From positions 2,480,001-2,544,000 of the forward strand of contig NZ_LR134355.1 of assembly GCF_900637205.1 (NCBI RefSeq): DNA of 64,000 bases, in the 5' to 3' direction. A model generated the notes under the pieces. That model was not told where the DNA came from. It was given only the letters and a program-made list of their open reading frames with translations, and did no database searches. Shown in pieces: positions 8,353 to 16,414 of this stretch; positions within the stretch are counted from its first letter, which is position 1; the number at the start of each line of letters is the position of its first letter. The stretch is from Mycolicibacterium chitae (GTDB lineage Bacteria; Actinomycetota; Actinomycetes; Mycobacteriales; Mycobacteriaceae). Made by a program: the position numbers and the translations under genes.

Positions 8353-9918
8353 TCACGCCGGGTGGTGCTCCAGCACCCACGAGCGCAACGACTTTCGGTC
8401 CAGCTTCCCGCTGGCCAGGGTGGGGATCTGGTCGGCGCTGACGACGATCCAGCGGGTGGGCACCTTGTAGCTGGACAGCTGCTCGCGGGCACGCCGCTCG
8501 AGTGCCGACACGTCGATCTCGGTCGCGGCGGGGACCAGCACCGCACACACCTGCTCGCCGCGCTCCGGGTGCTCGACGCCGACGACGACACACTGGGCCA
8601 CGTCGTCGAACCCGCCGAGCACGGCCTCCACCTCCAGCGGCGACACGTTGGCCCCGGCCGACTTGATCAGTTCGCTGCTGCGACCCACGTAGAACAGCCG
8701 GGGATCGCCCTCGCGGCGATAGACCCGGTCGCCGGTGTGATACCAGCCGTCGGCGTCGAAGGTCTCCCAGCGCTCCCGCTTGTTGTAGCCGGCCATCACG
8801 CCGATCCCGCGCACCAGCAGTTCCCCGACCTCGCCGGCGCGCACCGGGTTTCCGTGCTCGTCGACGATCTTCATCTCGGTGTGCACGAAGCCGCCGGCGG
8901 TCTCCGACATGGTGCGGTGGACCGGGAACCCGTCGGGGACATCGGTCATCGCGATGTCGACCGGCCCGTCGCGCAGCATCGGGGCGCTGCTCAGGTCGCG
9001 GTCGGCGAAACTCGGGTGGTCGCGCAGTTTCTGGGTGAACGCCGGCCAGCCCACGATGCCGGTGGCGCGCTCCCGTTCGATGAGATCCAGCGCGGTGCCG
9101 GGGTCGAGGCGGTCCAGCACCAGCAGCGCCAGCGAATCGTGCAGGGCGCCCATGGCGGCCAGCACCCCGCCGATCCAGAAGAACGGCATGGCGCACAGGA
9201 TGCGCGGTGATGTCGGCTGCCCGGTGACCGCGTGGATGGCGGCCGGCCAGGTCGAGGTCTGCCGCACCAGCGTCCCGTGGGTGTGGACCACGCCCTTGGG
9301 GTCGGCCGTGGAGCCGGAGGTGTGCACCATGATCGCCGGATCAGCGGGGGAGACCTCGCGCTGCACCGCCGCCAGGATGTCTTGGGACACCGCGTCTTCC
9401 GGGCGCACCGGGGTGGCCCAACGCCGATCGTGCTCGCCGGTGAGTACGACGGAACGCAGATACGGGGCCGCCGACAGGGCCAGCCGCGGCGAGGTGGCGT
9501 CGGCGAGCCCGGGCAGCGCGGCCTCGAGCTTGTCGGCCACCTCGTGGGTCAGCACCCGCGCCGGGGCCACGAGGGTCGCGATGTCGGCCAGGCGGAGCAC
9601 CTTGGCGATCTCGGCCGGGGTGTACAGCGTGCTCAGCGGGACCACCAGCGCCCCGATCCGGGAGGCCGCCAGCCACCAGGTGATCCAGTCGATGCCGTTG
9701 GGGAAGAACAACCCGACCCGGGTGCCCTTACCGACGCCGTGGCCCAGCAGCCACCGCGCCGCCTCGCCGGAGCGCGTGTCGGCCGCGCGGTAGTCGAGCC
9801 GGTCCTGCGGGGTGACCACGTACGCGTCGGTGCCGAAATCGCGCGCCGCGCGGTGCAGCAGCGTCGGGATGGTCAGCGGTTGTTCGGTCCGCGGTTGTTC
9901 GGTCACGGCGCCACTCAC
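8353..9918 (-). CDS. AMP-dependent acyl-CoA synthetase (FadD-type)
   Basis: 521 residues from GTG 9918, which overlaps the crotonase stop (GTGA). It activates a carboxylic acid to acyl-AMP and then acyl-CoA. The AMP-binding P-loop is MVHTSGSTADPKG, followed by MSETAGG, GWYHTGDRVYRREG and the catalytic Lys in LASGKLDRKSL. The open frame extends upstream to 10374, but that part is antiparallel-free overlap with the crotonase gene and not coding. Coupled to an enoyl-CoA hydratase, so it probably feeds a short degradative pathway; the acid is unknown. Confidence 0.87.
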   Translation of the reverse strand: MSGAVTEQPRTEQPLTIPTLLHRAARDFGTDAYVVTPQDRLDYRAADTRSGEAARWLLGHGVGKGTRVGLFFPNGIDWITWWLAASRIGALVVPLSTLYTPAEIAKVLRLADIATLVAPARVLTHEVADKLEAALPGLADATSPRLALSAAPYLRSVVLTGEHDRRWATPVRPEDAVSQDILAAVQREVSPADPAIMVHTSGSTADPKGVVHTHGTLVRQTSTWPAAIHAVTGQPTSPRILCAMPFFWIGGVLAAMGALHDSLALLVLDRLDPGTALDLIERERATGIVGWPAFTQKLRDHPSFADRDLSSAPMLRDGPVDIAMTDVPDGFPVHRTMSETAGGFVHTEMKIVDEHGNPVRAGEVGELLVRGIGVMAGYNKRERWETFDADGWYHTGDRVYRREGDPRLFYVGRSSELIKSAGANVSPLEVEAVLGGFDDVAQCVVVGVEHPERGEQVCAVLVPAATEIDVSALERRAREQLSSYKVPTRWIVVSADQIPTLASGKLDRKSLRSWVLEHHPA

Positions 9919-10688
9919 CGGCCCCGCCACTGCGGTGGACGCTTCTCCCGCCACGCCGTGATGCCCTCGCCTACGTCCTCGGTGGCGCCGGCCACCTTGC
10001 GCATCACCTCGCCGAAGCGCACCGACTCGATCCAGCCCATGTCGGCGGTGCGCCAGGCGACCTCCTTGGTGGCTCGCTGGGCCAGCGGCGCGGCCTCGGT
10101 GAGAGTCTGCGCCCAGGCGCGCGCCTCGGCCTGCAGATCCGCGGGCTCGACCAGCCGCCAGACAAGGCCCATCTCGTAGGCCCGCTCGGCGCTGATCGGC
10201 TTGCCGGTGAGCAACAGTTCCATGGCGTTGGCCCAGCCGACGCGCTGCGGCAGCCGGATCGCTCCGACGATGGTCGGCACGCCGATCGAGACCTCCGGGA
10301 AGCAGAAGCTGGCCTCGGTGGAGGCGATGACGAAGTCGCAGAACAGCACCCCGGTCAGCCCGTAGCCGATGCACGGGCCGTGCACCGCGGCGATGGTGGG
10401 CTTGAACAGTTCCATGCCCGATTCGAAGCTGTTGATGGTCGGCTTCTCCCAGAAGGTGCCGCCGAAGGTGCCCACCGAACCCGCGCCGTCCTTGAGGTCC
10501 CCGCCGGCGCAGTAGACGTCGCCGTTGGCGGTCAGGATCCCCACCCAGGCGTCCTCGTCGTCGCGGAACCGGTCCCAGGCCGCGTTCAGATCCTGGCGCA
10601 GCGCACCGTTGATCGCGTTGCGCGCCTCGGGGCGGTCCAGAGTGATCGTTGCGACGTGGCCGTCGAGCTGATAGGTCACAAGGGGCAT
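9915..10688 (-). CDS. Enoyl-CoA hydratase/isomerase (crotonase fold)
   Basis: 257 residues. The oxyanion-hole segment CAGGDLKD and HGPCIGYGLTG are present. Both Glu positions of classical hydratases seem kept: PEVSIGV and MELLLTG. Hydrates 2-enoyl-CoA in fatty-acid or aromatic-acid breakdown. First gene of a two-gene operon with a translationally coupled acyl-CoA synthetase. Confidence 0.87.
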   Translation of the reverse strand: MPLVTYQLDGHVATITLDRPEARNAINGALRQDLNAAWDRFRDDEDAWVGILTANGDVYCAGGDLKDGAGSVGTFGGTFWEKPTINSFESGMELFKPTIAAVHGPCIGYGLTGVLFCDFVIASTEASFCFPEVSIGVPTIVGAIRLPQRVGWANAMELLLTGKPISAERAYEMGLVWRLVEPADLQAEARAWAQTLTEAAPLAQRATKEVAWRTADMGWIESVRFGEVMRKVAGATEDVGEGITAWREKRPPQWRGR

Positions 10689-10822
10689 TGCGTCACCCTA
10701 GTTTTCCGTGTCGGCCGCGGTGGCACCGAGCGGGCTTACCGGCTTCCACGCGGGCCTACTACCCTCTAGGGGCGAGGCATTCGGTCACGGGGTCGGCCGT
10801 GACAACTCACCGAGAGGGACGG

Positions 10823-11632
10823 ATGGACGCAGAAGCGGATCCGCCGGGGGACGAGGCACCGGTCAGCACCGAGAACACCGAACCGCTGCCGGTCGTCCCG
10901 GGCAGCTGGGCCGCCGTGCAGCGGGACTGGGAGGCGGCGACTGGGCCGCAGCCGGCGCCACCGCACACGCCGCTGCCGCCGACAGCGCCGCCCCCGACCG
11001 CGCTGCCCCCGACCGCCTTGCCGCCCTTCGACTTTTCCGCGGTGGAGATGGGCCGCGTCCCCGCGCGCCGCAAGCGCGCCCTGGTGGTGGCGGGCGCGGC
11101 CGCGGCGGCCCTGGTCGCGCTCGGCGTGGTGGGCTTCGCCGTGGTCCGCTCCGGCGAGGACACCTCGGCGGGCACCGACACCGCGGCGGAGGCGGATTTC
11201 GCGGGTCACTCCGAGGCCGAGGAACGGCTACTGGCGCGCCTGCCGGGCGGCTACCCGGATTCGGCGTGCCAGGTGGTGGAGCCGCCGCAAGGAACTGCGG
11301 CGCAGGTGAGCTGCGAGGCCACCGACGAACCCCAGGCGCCCGCGGCCACCTACACGCTGGTGGCCGACGAGGACGCGCTGACGGCCGCGTTCGACAAGAT
11401 GACCAAGCGCAGCTCGGTCGTGGTGTGCCCCGGCCGGATCCAGTCGCCCGGGCCGTGGCGCCGCAACGCCACACCGGATGTGGTGAGCGGCATCGTGGTG
11501 TGCGCCGCCGACAGGGAGGCCACCACGGTCGGCTGGACCGATGAGGCCAGCCTGCTGCTCAGCGAGATCCGGTCCGAGCCCGGCTCCCGGAACCTCGAGC
11601 AGCTGTTCGCGTGGTGGTCCTCGCACTCCTGA
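10823..11632 (+). CDS. Single-pass membrane protein with Pro-rich N-terminus
   Basis: 269 residues from ATG 10823, preceded by a GAGAGGGA ribosome site. The cytoplasmic N-terminus is acidic and then Pro-rich with short repeats (PPTALPPTALPPF, about residues 50-70). A basic stretch (ARRKRA) and one transmembrane helix (about 87-108) follow, then an extracytoplasmic domain of about 160 residues with four Cys that could form disulfides. The architecture is type II membrane. No family name can be given. Confidence 0.75.
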   Translation: MDAEADPPGDEAPVSTENTEPLPVVPGSWAAVQRDWEAATGPQPAPPHTPLPPTAPPPTALPPTALPPFDFSAVEMGRVPARRKRALVVAGAAAAALVALGVVGFAVVRSGEDTSAGTDTAAEADFAGHSEAEERLLARLPGGYPDSACQVVEPPQGTAAQVSCEATDEPQAPAATYTLVADEDALTAAFDKMTKRSSVVVCPGRIQSPGPWRRNATPDVVSGIVVCAADREATTVGWTDEASLLLSEIRSEPGSRNLEQLFAWWSSHS

Positions 11633-11670
11633 CGGCGCGTTGATCAGCGGGGACAGCGCGCCCCGAGCGC

Positions 11671-12585
11671 CTACGCGGTGGGAGCCGGCGTGACCGGGGT
11701 CGTCGGCGTGGCGGCCGGGCCGTGCGGGGTGCCCTCGACGGCATCGGCGGTCGCGGCCGGTTCCTGAGCCGGCAGCGGGGTGCCCTGGCTGCCGGCGGCC
11801 GGTTCGGCGGCCGGGCCGTGCGGGGCGCCCTCGGGCGCCGGGGTGGCCGGGGTTGCCTCCGGCGCCGCGGGTGTGGCCTCGGCGACGGCGGCGTCCTCGG
11901 GCAGCGGGGTGCCCTGGCGGCCGGTGGCGGCGGGGTCGGTCACGGCCTCGGGCGCATCCTCGGTCACGGCTTCGGGAACCTCGTCGGTCACGGCTTCCGG
12001 CGCATCCTCGGTGACGGCCTCCGGCGCGTCGTCCGTGGCGGCCGGGGCCTCGGCGGGGCTGGCCGGCGCGGCCGGAGCCGACGCGCTGCCCGCACCGGTG
12101 CCGGTCGCGGCCGGTTCGGCGGCGGGCTGCACCCAGGTCAGCAGGTCCTGCGTGCCGTCGTTGTAGACCACGGTGTCCGGCGCGGGGCCGGTGACGTCGA
12201 AGTACACCTTGCCGGTGGCCTTCTGGCCCTGCGCGAGACCGGCCGGGCTGATGCCCTGCGGGCTGGCGATCTGGAACAGCACCCGGTAGGTCTCGCCGCT
12301 CTCGCTGCGGGCATTGAGGTTCGAGACGATCGGCTGCACGTTGCCCTGGATGGCCTCGTTGGTGGCGGTGGCCTCCCACAGGGTGCCTCGGACGGGGTAG
12401 GAGACGGGGTCCGAGCTCTGCTTCAGATCGCTGATCGTCCAGCCCTGGACGACGTTGCCTTCGTTGAGTTCGGCCTGTTCGCCGAGGTCGGCGGTTTCGG
12501 CACCGGCCAGCGGCGCACCGAACAGGCCGGTGGCGGCGAACAGGGCCGCCGAGGTGGCGGTGATGGCGATTTTGCTGGTCTTCAC
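11671..12585 (-). CDS. Secreted MPT63-like (DUF1942) protein with repeat-rich tail
   Basis: 304 residues, GTG 12585 with AGGAG 8 bases upstream. Signal peptide about 1-29. Residues about 30-150 match the MPT63/DUF1942 immunoglobulin-like fold (VVQGWTISDLKQSS; PVRGTLWEATATNEAI; GKVYFDVTG), a secreted mycobacterial antigen of unknown function and about 159 residues long. Here it carries about 150 extra residues rich in Ala, Pro, Glu and Thr, with EDAPEAVT-type repeats and repeated QGTPLP and PHGPAA blocks. The tail is probably disordered and exposed. Confidence 0.8.
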   Translation of the reverse strand: MKTSKIAITATSAALFAATGLFGAPLAGAETADLGEQAELNEGNVVQGWTISDLKQSSDPVSYPVRGTLWEATATNEAIQGNVQPIVSNLNARSESGETYRVLFQIASPQGISPAGLAQGQKATGKVYFDVTGPAPDTVVYNDGTQDLLTWVQPAAEPAATGTGAGSASAPAAPASPAEAPAATDDAPEAVTEDAPEAVTDEVPEAVTEDAPEAVTDPAATGRQGTPLPEDAAVAEATPAAPEATPATPAPEGAPHGPAAEPAAGSQGTPLPAQEPAATADAVEGTPHGPAATPTTPVTPAPTA

Positions 12586-12715
12586 AGTGACACTCCTGTG
12601 CGTCGGGTCGTGTTTCCTGGACAGCGGGACGTTCGTTAGTGAAATTAGCAGGTCAGCAATTCCGACGCCGGGGCTCCCGGCGAGGTCGCCAGCTGCGGGG
12701 ACCCGAAAAAGAGAC

Positions 12716-12754
12716 GACCATCCGGCCGATTCGGGCAGAACCGGCCGGATGGTC
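12716..12754 (-). terminator. Rho-independent terminator of the 12779-13195 gene
   Basis: Perfect 13-bp arms GACCATCCGGCCG / CGGCCGGATGGTC with a 13-base loop. On the minus strand the hairpin is followed by GTCTCTTTTT, a classical T-run, 25 bases after the stop codon. Confidence 0.85.
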
Positions 12755-12778
12755 GGGTGCGGTAGGAGCAGCGCCGAA

Positions 12779-13195
12779 CTACGCCGACAACCGGGTGGGC
12801 GCGGCGCCCACCAGGCGTTCCTCGGACTCGCCCCGGGGGAATTCCCGGACCGTCGAGGCGGCGGCGGACTTGTCGTCCGACTCGTCGTCCGAGGCCTGGC
12901 CACGGTAGGCGACCAGGTATTTGTCGATCGCGTCCTGCCGGAGCGGCTCGGACCAGATGCTGATGTTGCGCGTCGGGTCGCCACCCTCACGCGCCTTCCT
13001 CAGCTTGCGCGCCCCGAGCCGGAAGCCGAAGACGGCCAGCGCCATCGCGGCCACCAGACCCACGCCACCGATCAGCGCCGCGGTGCCGCTCTGCAGCGCC
13101 AGGCCGGCCACGAAGACGCCCAGCATGACGAATGAAATCAGCAAGAAGACATATCCCACATACGGATGGGAGATCCGGCGTTTGTTGGTGCTCAT
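12779..13195 (-). CDS. Small two-helix membrane protein
   Basis: 138 residues from ATG 13195 with GGGAGG upstream. Two hydrophobic helices (about residues 13-33 and 38-58) are followed by a basic loop and a soluble acidic tail. Divergent from a TetR gene across a region with a palindromic operator, so it is a candidate target of that repressor. Function unknown. Confidence 0.75.
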   Translation of the reverse strand: MSTNKRRISHPYVGYVFLLISFVMLGVFVAGLALQSGTAALIGGVGLVAAMALAVFGFRLGARKLRKAREGGDPTRNISIWSEPLRQDAIDKYLVAYRGQASDDESDDKSAAASTVREFPRGESEERLVGAAPTRLSA

Positions 13196-13261
13196 TGTGT
13201 CCTCCCTCTCTTTTGGTTGGCGTCGGAACGGCCGGGCCGGCAGTTCGACGATCGCCACGTG

Positions 13262-13290
13262 CTAATCACTACGAGTTCTAATCACTACGA
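13262..13290. repeat. Direct repeat CTAATCACTACGA x2
   Basis: CTAATCACTACGA occurs at 13262-13274 and 13278-13290, 16 bases apart, next to and partly overlapping the palindrome at 13285-13304. It may be extra half-sites for the same regulator. Confidence 0.7.
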
Positions 13291-13304
13291 TACGCGTAGC
13301 GTAG
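13285..13304. promoter_or_regulatory. Palindromic operator between membrane-protein gene and tetR
   Basis: CTACGATACG / CGTAGCGTAG is a 20-bp inverted repeat with one mismatched pair, centred on the perfect 8-mer TACGCGTA. It lies in the intergenic region between a minus-strand membrane gene and a plus-strand TetR gene, the usual place for a TetR-family operator. Confidence 0.65.
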
Positions 13305-13381
13305 CTCTATGTCATGTAACACTCCACCGGTCGCGGATATTCCCGACGCCGCCGAGGACCGCAACGAGAAGGAGGGCAGGG

Positions 13382-13927
13382 ATGGCACAGCGACGGCCCG
13401 TCGAGGACGGCATCGCCGAATCGACCCTGTATCTGCTGCGTGCCGGCGGTCCGCGCGCGGTCACCGTGGAGGCGGTCGCGGCGCATTCGGGCATCGCGAA
13501 GACCACGATCTACCGACGCCACCGGGACCGACGGGAGATGTTGGCGGCCGCCATGTCGCGGCTGGCGGCGTTGGCCCCGATCGACCTGGCCGCCGACGCA
13601 CCCGAACGGCTGCGCTGGTTCATCCGGCACGCCGTCGAAGCGGTCGACGGCGGGATCGGCTTCGGCGGCTTCGCCTCGCTGCTGACCGGCGAGGACCCGG
13701 AGTTCTCCGCGCTGTTCCGGCAGGTGCTCGTCGACCAACGCGCCAAGCTGGCCACGGTCATCGACGCCAGCAAGGCCGACGGCTCGATGCGGGCCGACAT
13801 CGACACCGAGACCCTGATCGACGCCGTGGTCGGCGCCCACATCGCCGAACGAGCGCGCACCGGCGGCCTGGTCGACGACTGGCAGGAACGCCTGTTCGAC
13901 CTGTTCTGGCCCGCGGTGCGCATCTGA
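13382..13927 (+). CDS. TetR-family transcriptional regulator
   Basis: 181 residues from ATG 13382 with GGAGGG upstream. The helix-turn-helix is in residues about 25-50 (VTVEAVAAHSGIAKTTIYRR). The ligand-binding C-terminal domain has no feature that names a ligand. It is followed by the FAAL gene 19 bases later and is divergent from a small membrane protein. Probably autoregulated through the 13285-13304 palindrome. Confidence 0.87.
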   Translation: MAQRRPVEDGIAESTLYLLRAGGPRAVTVEAVAAHSGIAKTTIYRRHRDRREMLAAAMSRLAALAPIDLAADAPERLRWFIRHAVEAVDGGIGFGGFASLLTGEDPEFSALFRQVLVDQRAKLATVIDASKADGSMRADIDTETLIDAVVGAHIAERARTGGLVDDWQERLFDLFWPAVRI

Positions 13928-13934
13928 GCTCTCC

Positions 13935-13940
13935 TAGACT
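13935..13940 (+). promoter_or_regulatory. -10 box for a leaderless FAAL transcript
   Basis: TAGACT, six bases, then GTG 13947. The FAAL gene therefore probably has its own promoter overlapping the end of tetR. Confidence 0.5.
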
Positions 13941-13946
13941 GGCCCC

Positions 13947-15773
13947 GTGACCTGCGATGCCCACCACCCGCCGAGTCGCACCGGCCTGATCCAGATCGAG
14001 GAGTGCCTGGACGGCAACGGCAACATCCGGCTCCCGCCCGGCACCACGCTGATCGCGCTGATCGACCGCAACATCGCCAATGTCGGCGACACCGTCGCCT
14101 ATCGCTACCTCGACCACACCGGACCCGCGGGCACCCGCACCGTCGAACTGACGTGGTCGCAACTCGGGCGTCGACTGCGTGCCGTGGCCGCCGCCATCCA
14201 GCGGGTCGCCGCGCGCGGCGACCGGGTCGCGGTGCTCGCTCCTCAGGGCCTGGATTACGTGGTGGGCTTCTTCGCCGCGATCAAGGCCGGCACCATCGCG
14301 GTCCCGCTGTTCGCCCCGGAGCTGCCCGGCCACGCCGAACGGCTCGAGACCGCGCTCGGTGACGCCGAACCCGCCGTCGTCCTGACCACCGCCGCCGCGC
14401 TGGGCACCGTGCGGCAATTCCTGAACGCGCAGAACCACTTTCGGCGGCCGGAACTCGTCGTGATCGACGAGGTGCCCGACGCCGACGGGGACGCCTTCGC
14501 CGAGGTCGAACTCGACGTCGAGGACGTCTCCCACCTGCAGTACACCTCGGGTGCCACCCGTCCCCCGGTGGGTGTCGAGATCACCCACCGCGCCGTCGGC
14601 ACCAACCTGGTGCAAATGATCCTGTCGATCGACATGCTGGACCGAAACACCCACGGCGTCAGCTGGTTACCGCTGTACCACGACATGGGGCTCTCGATGA
14701 TCGGCTTCCCGGCGGTCTATGGTGGACATTCCACGCTGATGTCGCCGACGGCGTTCGTCCGCCGGCCCGAACGCTGGATCGAGGCGTTGTCGGACGGCTC
14801 CCGCGAGGGCCGGGTGGTGACCGCCGCCCCCAACTTCGCCTACGAGTGGACCGCGCAGCGCGGCGTCCCGGCCGCCGGCGCGGACATCGATCTGCGCAAC
14901 GTCGTGCTGATCATCGGTTCCGAACCGGTGAGCATGGCCGCGATCAACGGGTTCAACGACGCCTTCGCCCCGTTCGGGTTGCCGCCCACCGCCATCAAAC
15001 CGTCCTACGGGATCGCCGAGGCAACCTTGTTCGTGGCCACCATCGCGCCGATGGCCGAGGCGTCGCTGGTGTACCTGGACCGGGCGGCGTTGGGCGCCGG
15101 ACGGGCGGTGCCCGTCCCGGCGGACACCCCGGCGGCGGTGCCGCAGGTGGCCTGCGGACAGGTGGCGCGCAGTCAGTGGGCCGTGGTCGTCGACCCGGCC
15201 ACCGGCACGGAGCTGCCCGACGGCCACATCGGTGAAATCTGGCTGCAGGGCAACAACATCGGGCGCGGCTACTGGCGCCGGCCGGCGGACACCGAACGGA
15301 CCTTTCGCGCCCGGCTGCGCGACACCCGCGGCGCGGCCGGTCACACCGCCGGCGCCGATCTCGACGGCCACTGGCTGCAGACCGGCGACCTGGGCTTCCA
15401 CCTCGACGGCGACCTGTTCGTCACCGGCCGCACCGCCGACCTGATCAGCGTGGGCGGGCACCAGCACTATCCGCACGACATCGAGGCCACCGTCGCCGAC
15501 GCCGCGGCGCTGGTGCGCCGCGGCTACGTCGCGGCGTTCGCGGACCCCGACGAGAAGCTGGTGATCGTCGCCGAACGCGCGGCCGGTACCGCGCGCCAGG
15601 ATCCACAGCCGGCGCTGGCCGCCATCGAGGTCGAGGTGCTGCGCCGGCACGGGCTGCCGGTCGCCGACGTCGTGCTGCTGCCTGCCGGCGCCATCCCGCG
15701 GACCACCAGCGGCAAGCTGGCCCGCCGGGCCTGCCGCGAGCAGTACCTGCGCGGCACCCTGGGCGCGCACTGA
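13947..15773 (+). CDS. Fatty acyl-AMP ligase (FAAL)
   Basis: 608 residues, the length of mycobacterial FAALs. The AMP-site motif YTSGATRPPVGVEITH and WLPLYHDMGLS, SYGIAEATLF, GDLGF and the C-terminal catalytic Lys in RTTSGKLARR are present. FAALs make acyl-adenylates and hand them to acyl carrier proteins of polyketide or peptide synthases instead of CoA. No PKS, NRPS or ACP gene lies in the window, so the partner is elsewhere or the enzyme acts alone. The start is supported by leaderless spacing. Confidence 0.9.
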   Translation: MTCDAHHPPSRTGLIQIEECLDGNGNIRLPPGTTLIALIDRNIANVGDTVAYRYLDHTGPAGTRTVELTWSQLGRRLRAVAAAIQRVAARGDRVAVLAPQGLDYVVGFFAAIKAGTIAVPLFAPELPGHAERLETALGDAEPAVVLTTAAALGTVRQFLNAQNHFRRPELVVIDEVPDADGDAFAEVELDVEDVSHLQYTSGATRPPVGVEITHRAVGTNLVQMILSIDMLDRNTHGVSWLPLYHDMGLSMIGFPAVYGGHSTLMSPTAFVRRPERWIEALSDGSREGRVVTAAPNFAYEWTAQRGVPAAGADIDLRNVVLIIGSEPVSMAAINGFNDAFAPFGLPPTAIKPSYGIAEATLFVATIAPMAEASLVYLDRAALGAGRAVPVPADTPAAVPQVACGQVARSQWAVVVDPATGTELPDGHIGEIWLQGNNIGRGYWRRPADTERTFRARLRDTRGAAGHTAGADLDGHWLQTGDLGFHLDGDLFVTGRTADLISVGGHQHYPHDIEATVADAAALVRRGYVAAFADPDEKLVIVAERAAGTARQDPQPALAAIEVEVLRRHGLPVADVVLLPAGAIPRTTSGKLARRACREQYLRGTLGAH

Positions 15774-15813
15774 GAACATCATCGCGGAACACCATCGCGC
15801 GAATCGGGTTTGG

Positions 15814-15819
15814 CAGACT
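15814..15819 (+). promoter_or_regulatory. -10-like box for the SRPBCC gene
   Basis: CAGACT, seven bases, then ATG 15827. Leaderless spacing; weaker match than TANNNT. Confidence 0.35.
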
Positions 15820-15826
15820 GGTCCCC

Positions 15827-16291
15827 ATGACCGATCTTGAAAAGTCCGAATCCATCTCCATCGCGGCGAGCCCCGAGCAGGTCTACGCGGTGGTCTCCGA
15901 TGTCACCAGGACCGGCGAGTGGAGCCCGATCTGCAAGAGCTGCTGGTGGGACGAGGGGGCCGGGCCGCAGGTCGGGGCCTGGTTCACCGGCCGCAACGAG
16001 ACCCCCGAGCAGACCTGGGAGACCCGCAGCCAGGTCGTCGCCGCCACCGCGGGCCGCGAATTCGCCTGGGAGGTCAACAACGGCTGGGTGTACTGGGGAT
16101 ACACCCTCGAGCCCGAGGGCGGCGGCACCCGGCTCACCGAATCGTGGAAGTTCCTGCCCGCCGGCATCTCCGGATTCCACGAGATCTTCGGCGAGCAAGC
16201 CGAGGCCGAGATCGAGAAGCGGCGCCTGGCGGCCGAGTCCGGGATCCCCGCGACGCTGGCCGCGATCAAGGCGATCGTCGAGAAGGGCTGA
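15827..16291 (+). CDS. SRPBCC (START-like) family protein
   Basis: 154 residues. The fold is recognised by SIAASPEQVYAVVSDVTRTGEWSP at the start and the helix-grip C-terminus after LTESWKFLPAG. These proteins bind hydrophobic small molecules in a cavity; some are cyclases or lipid carriers. It lies downstream of the FAAL gene but with its own promoter. The ligand is unknown. Confidence 0.8.
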   Translation: MTDLEKSESISIAASPEQVYAVVSDVTRTGEWSPICKSCWWDEGAGPQVGAWFTGRNETPEQTWETRSQVVAATAGREFAWEVNNGWVYWGYTLEPEGGGTRLTESWKFLPAGISGFHEIFGEQAEAEIEKRRLAAESGIPATLAAIKAIVEKG

Positions 16292-16319
16292 CCCCACCCC
16301 GCGGACACCGGGTCCGGCA

Positions 16320-16350
16320 TCGTCCGTTCATGTCGATGTTGGTCGGACGA
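16320..16350. promoter_or_regulatory. Inverted repeat upstream of phnD
   Basis: TCGTCCG (16320-16326) and CGGACGA (16344-16350) are perfect 7-bp arms 17 bases apart, 65 bases before the phnD ATG. Could be a regulator site for the phosphonate genes or a remnant terminator of the upstream gene. No classical Pho box was recognised. Confidence 0.35.
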
Positions 16351-16414
16351 AACTCGGGAGTGTTTGGCTGACGGTCGCTAACGCGGCACCGGCATCCATC
16401 CGAGGAGATCACCC

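Noticed and set aside
8353..10374. 673-residue extension of the acyl-CoA synthetase frame
   Set aside because: The added N-terminal part is an out-of-frame reading of the crotonase gene. GTG 9918 overlapping the crotonase stop explains the true start.
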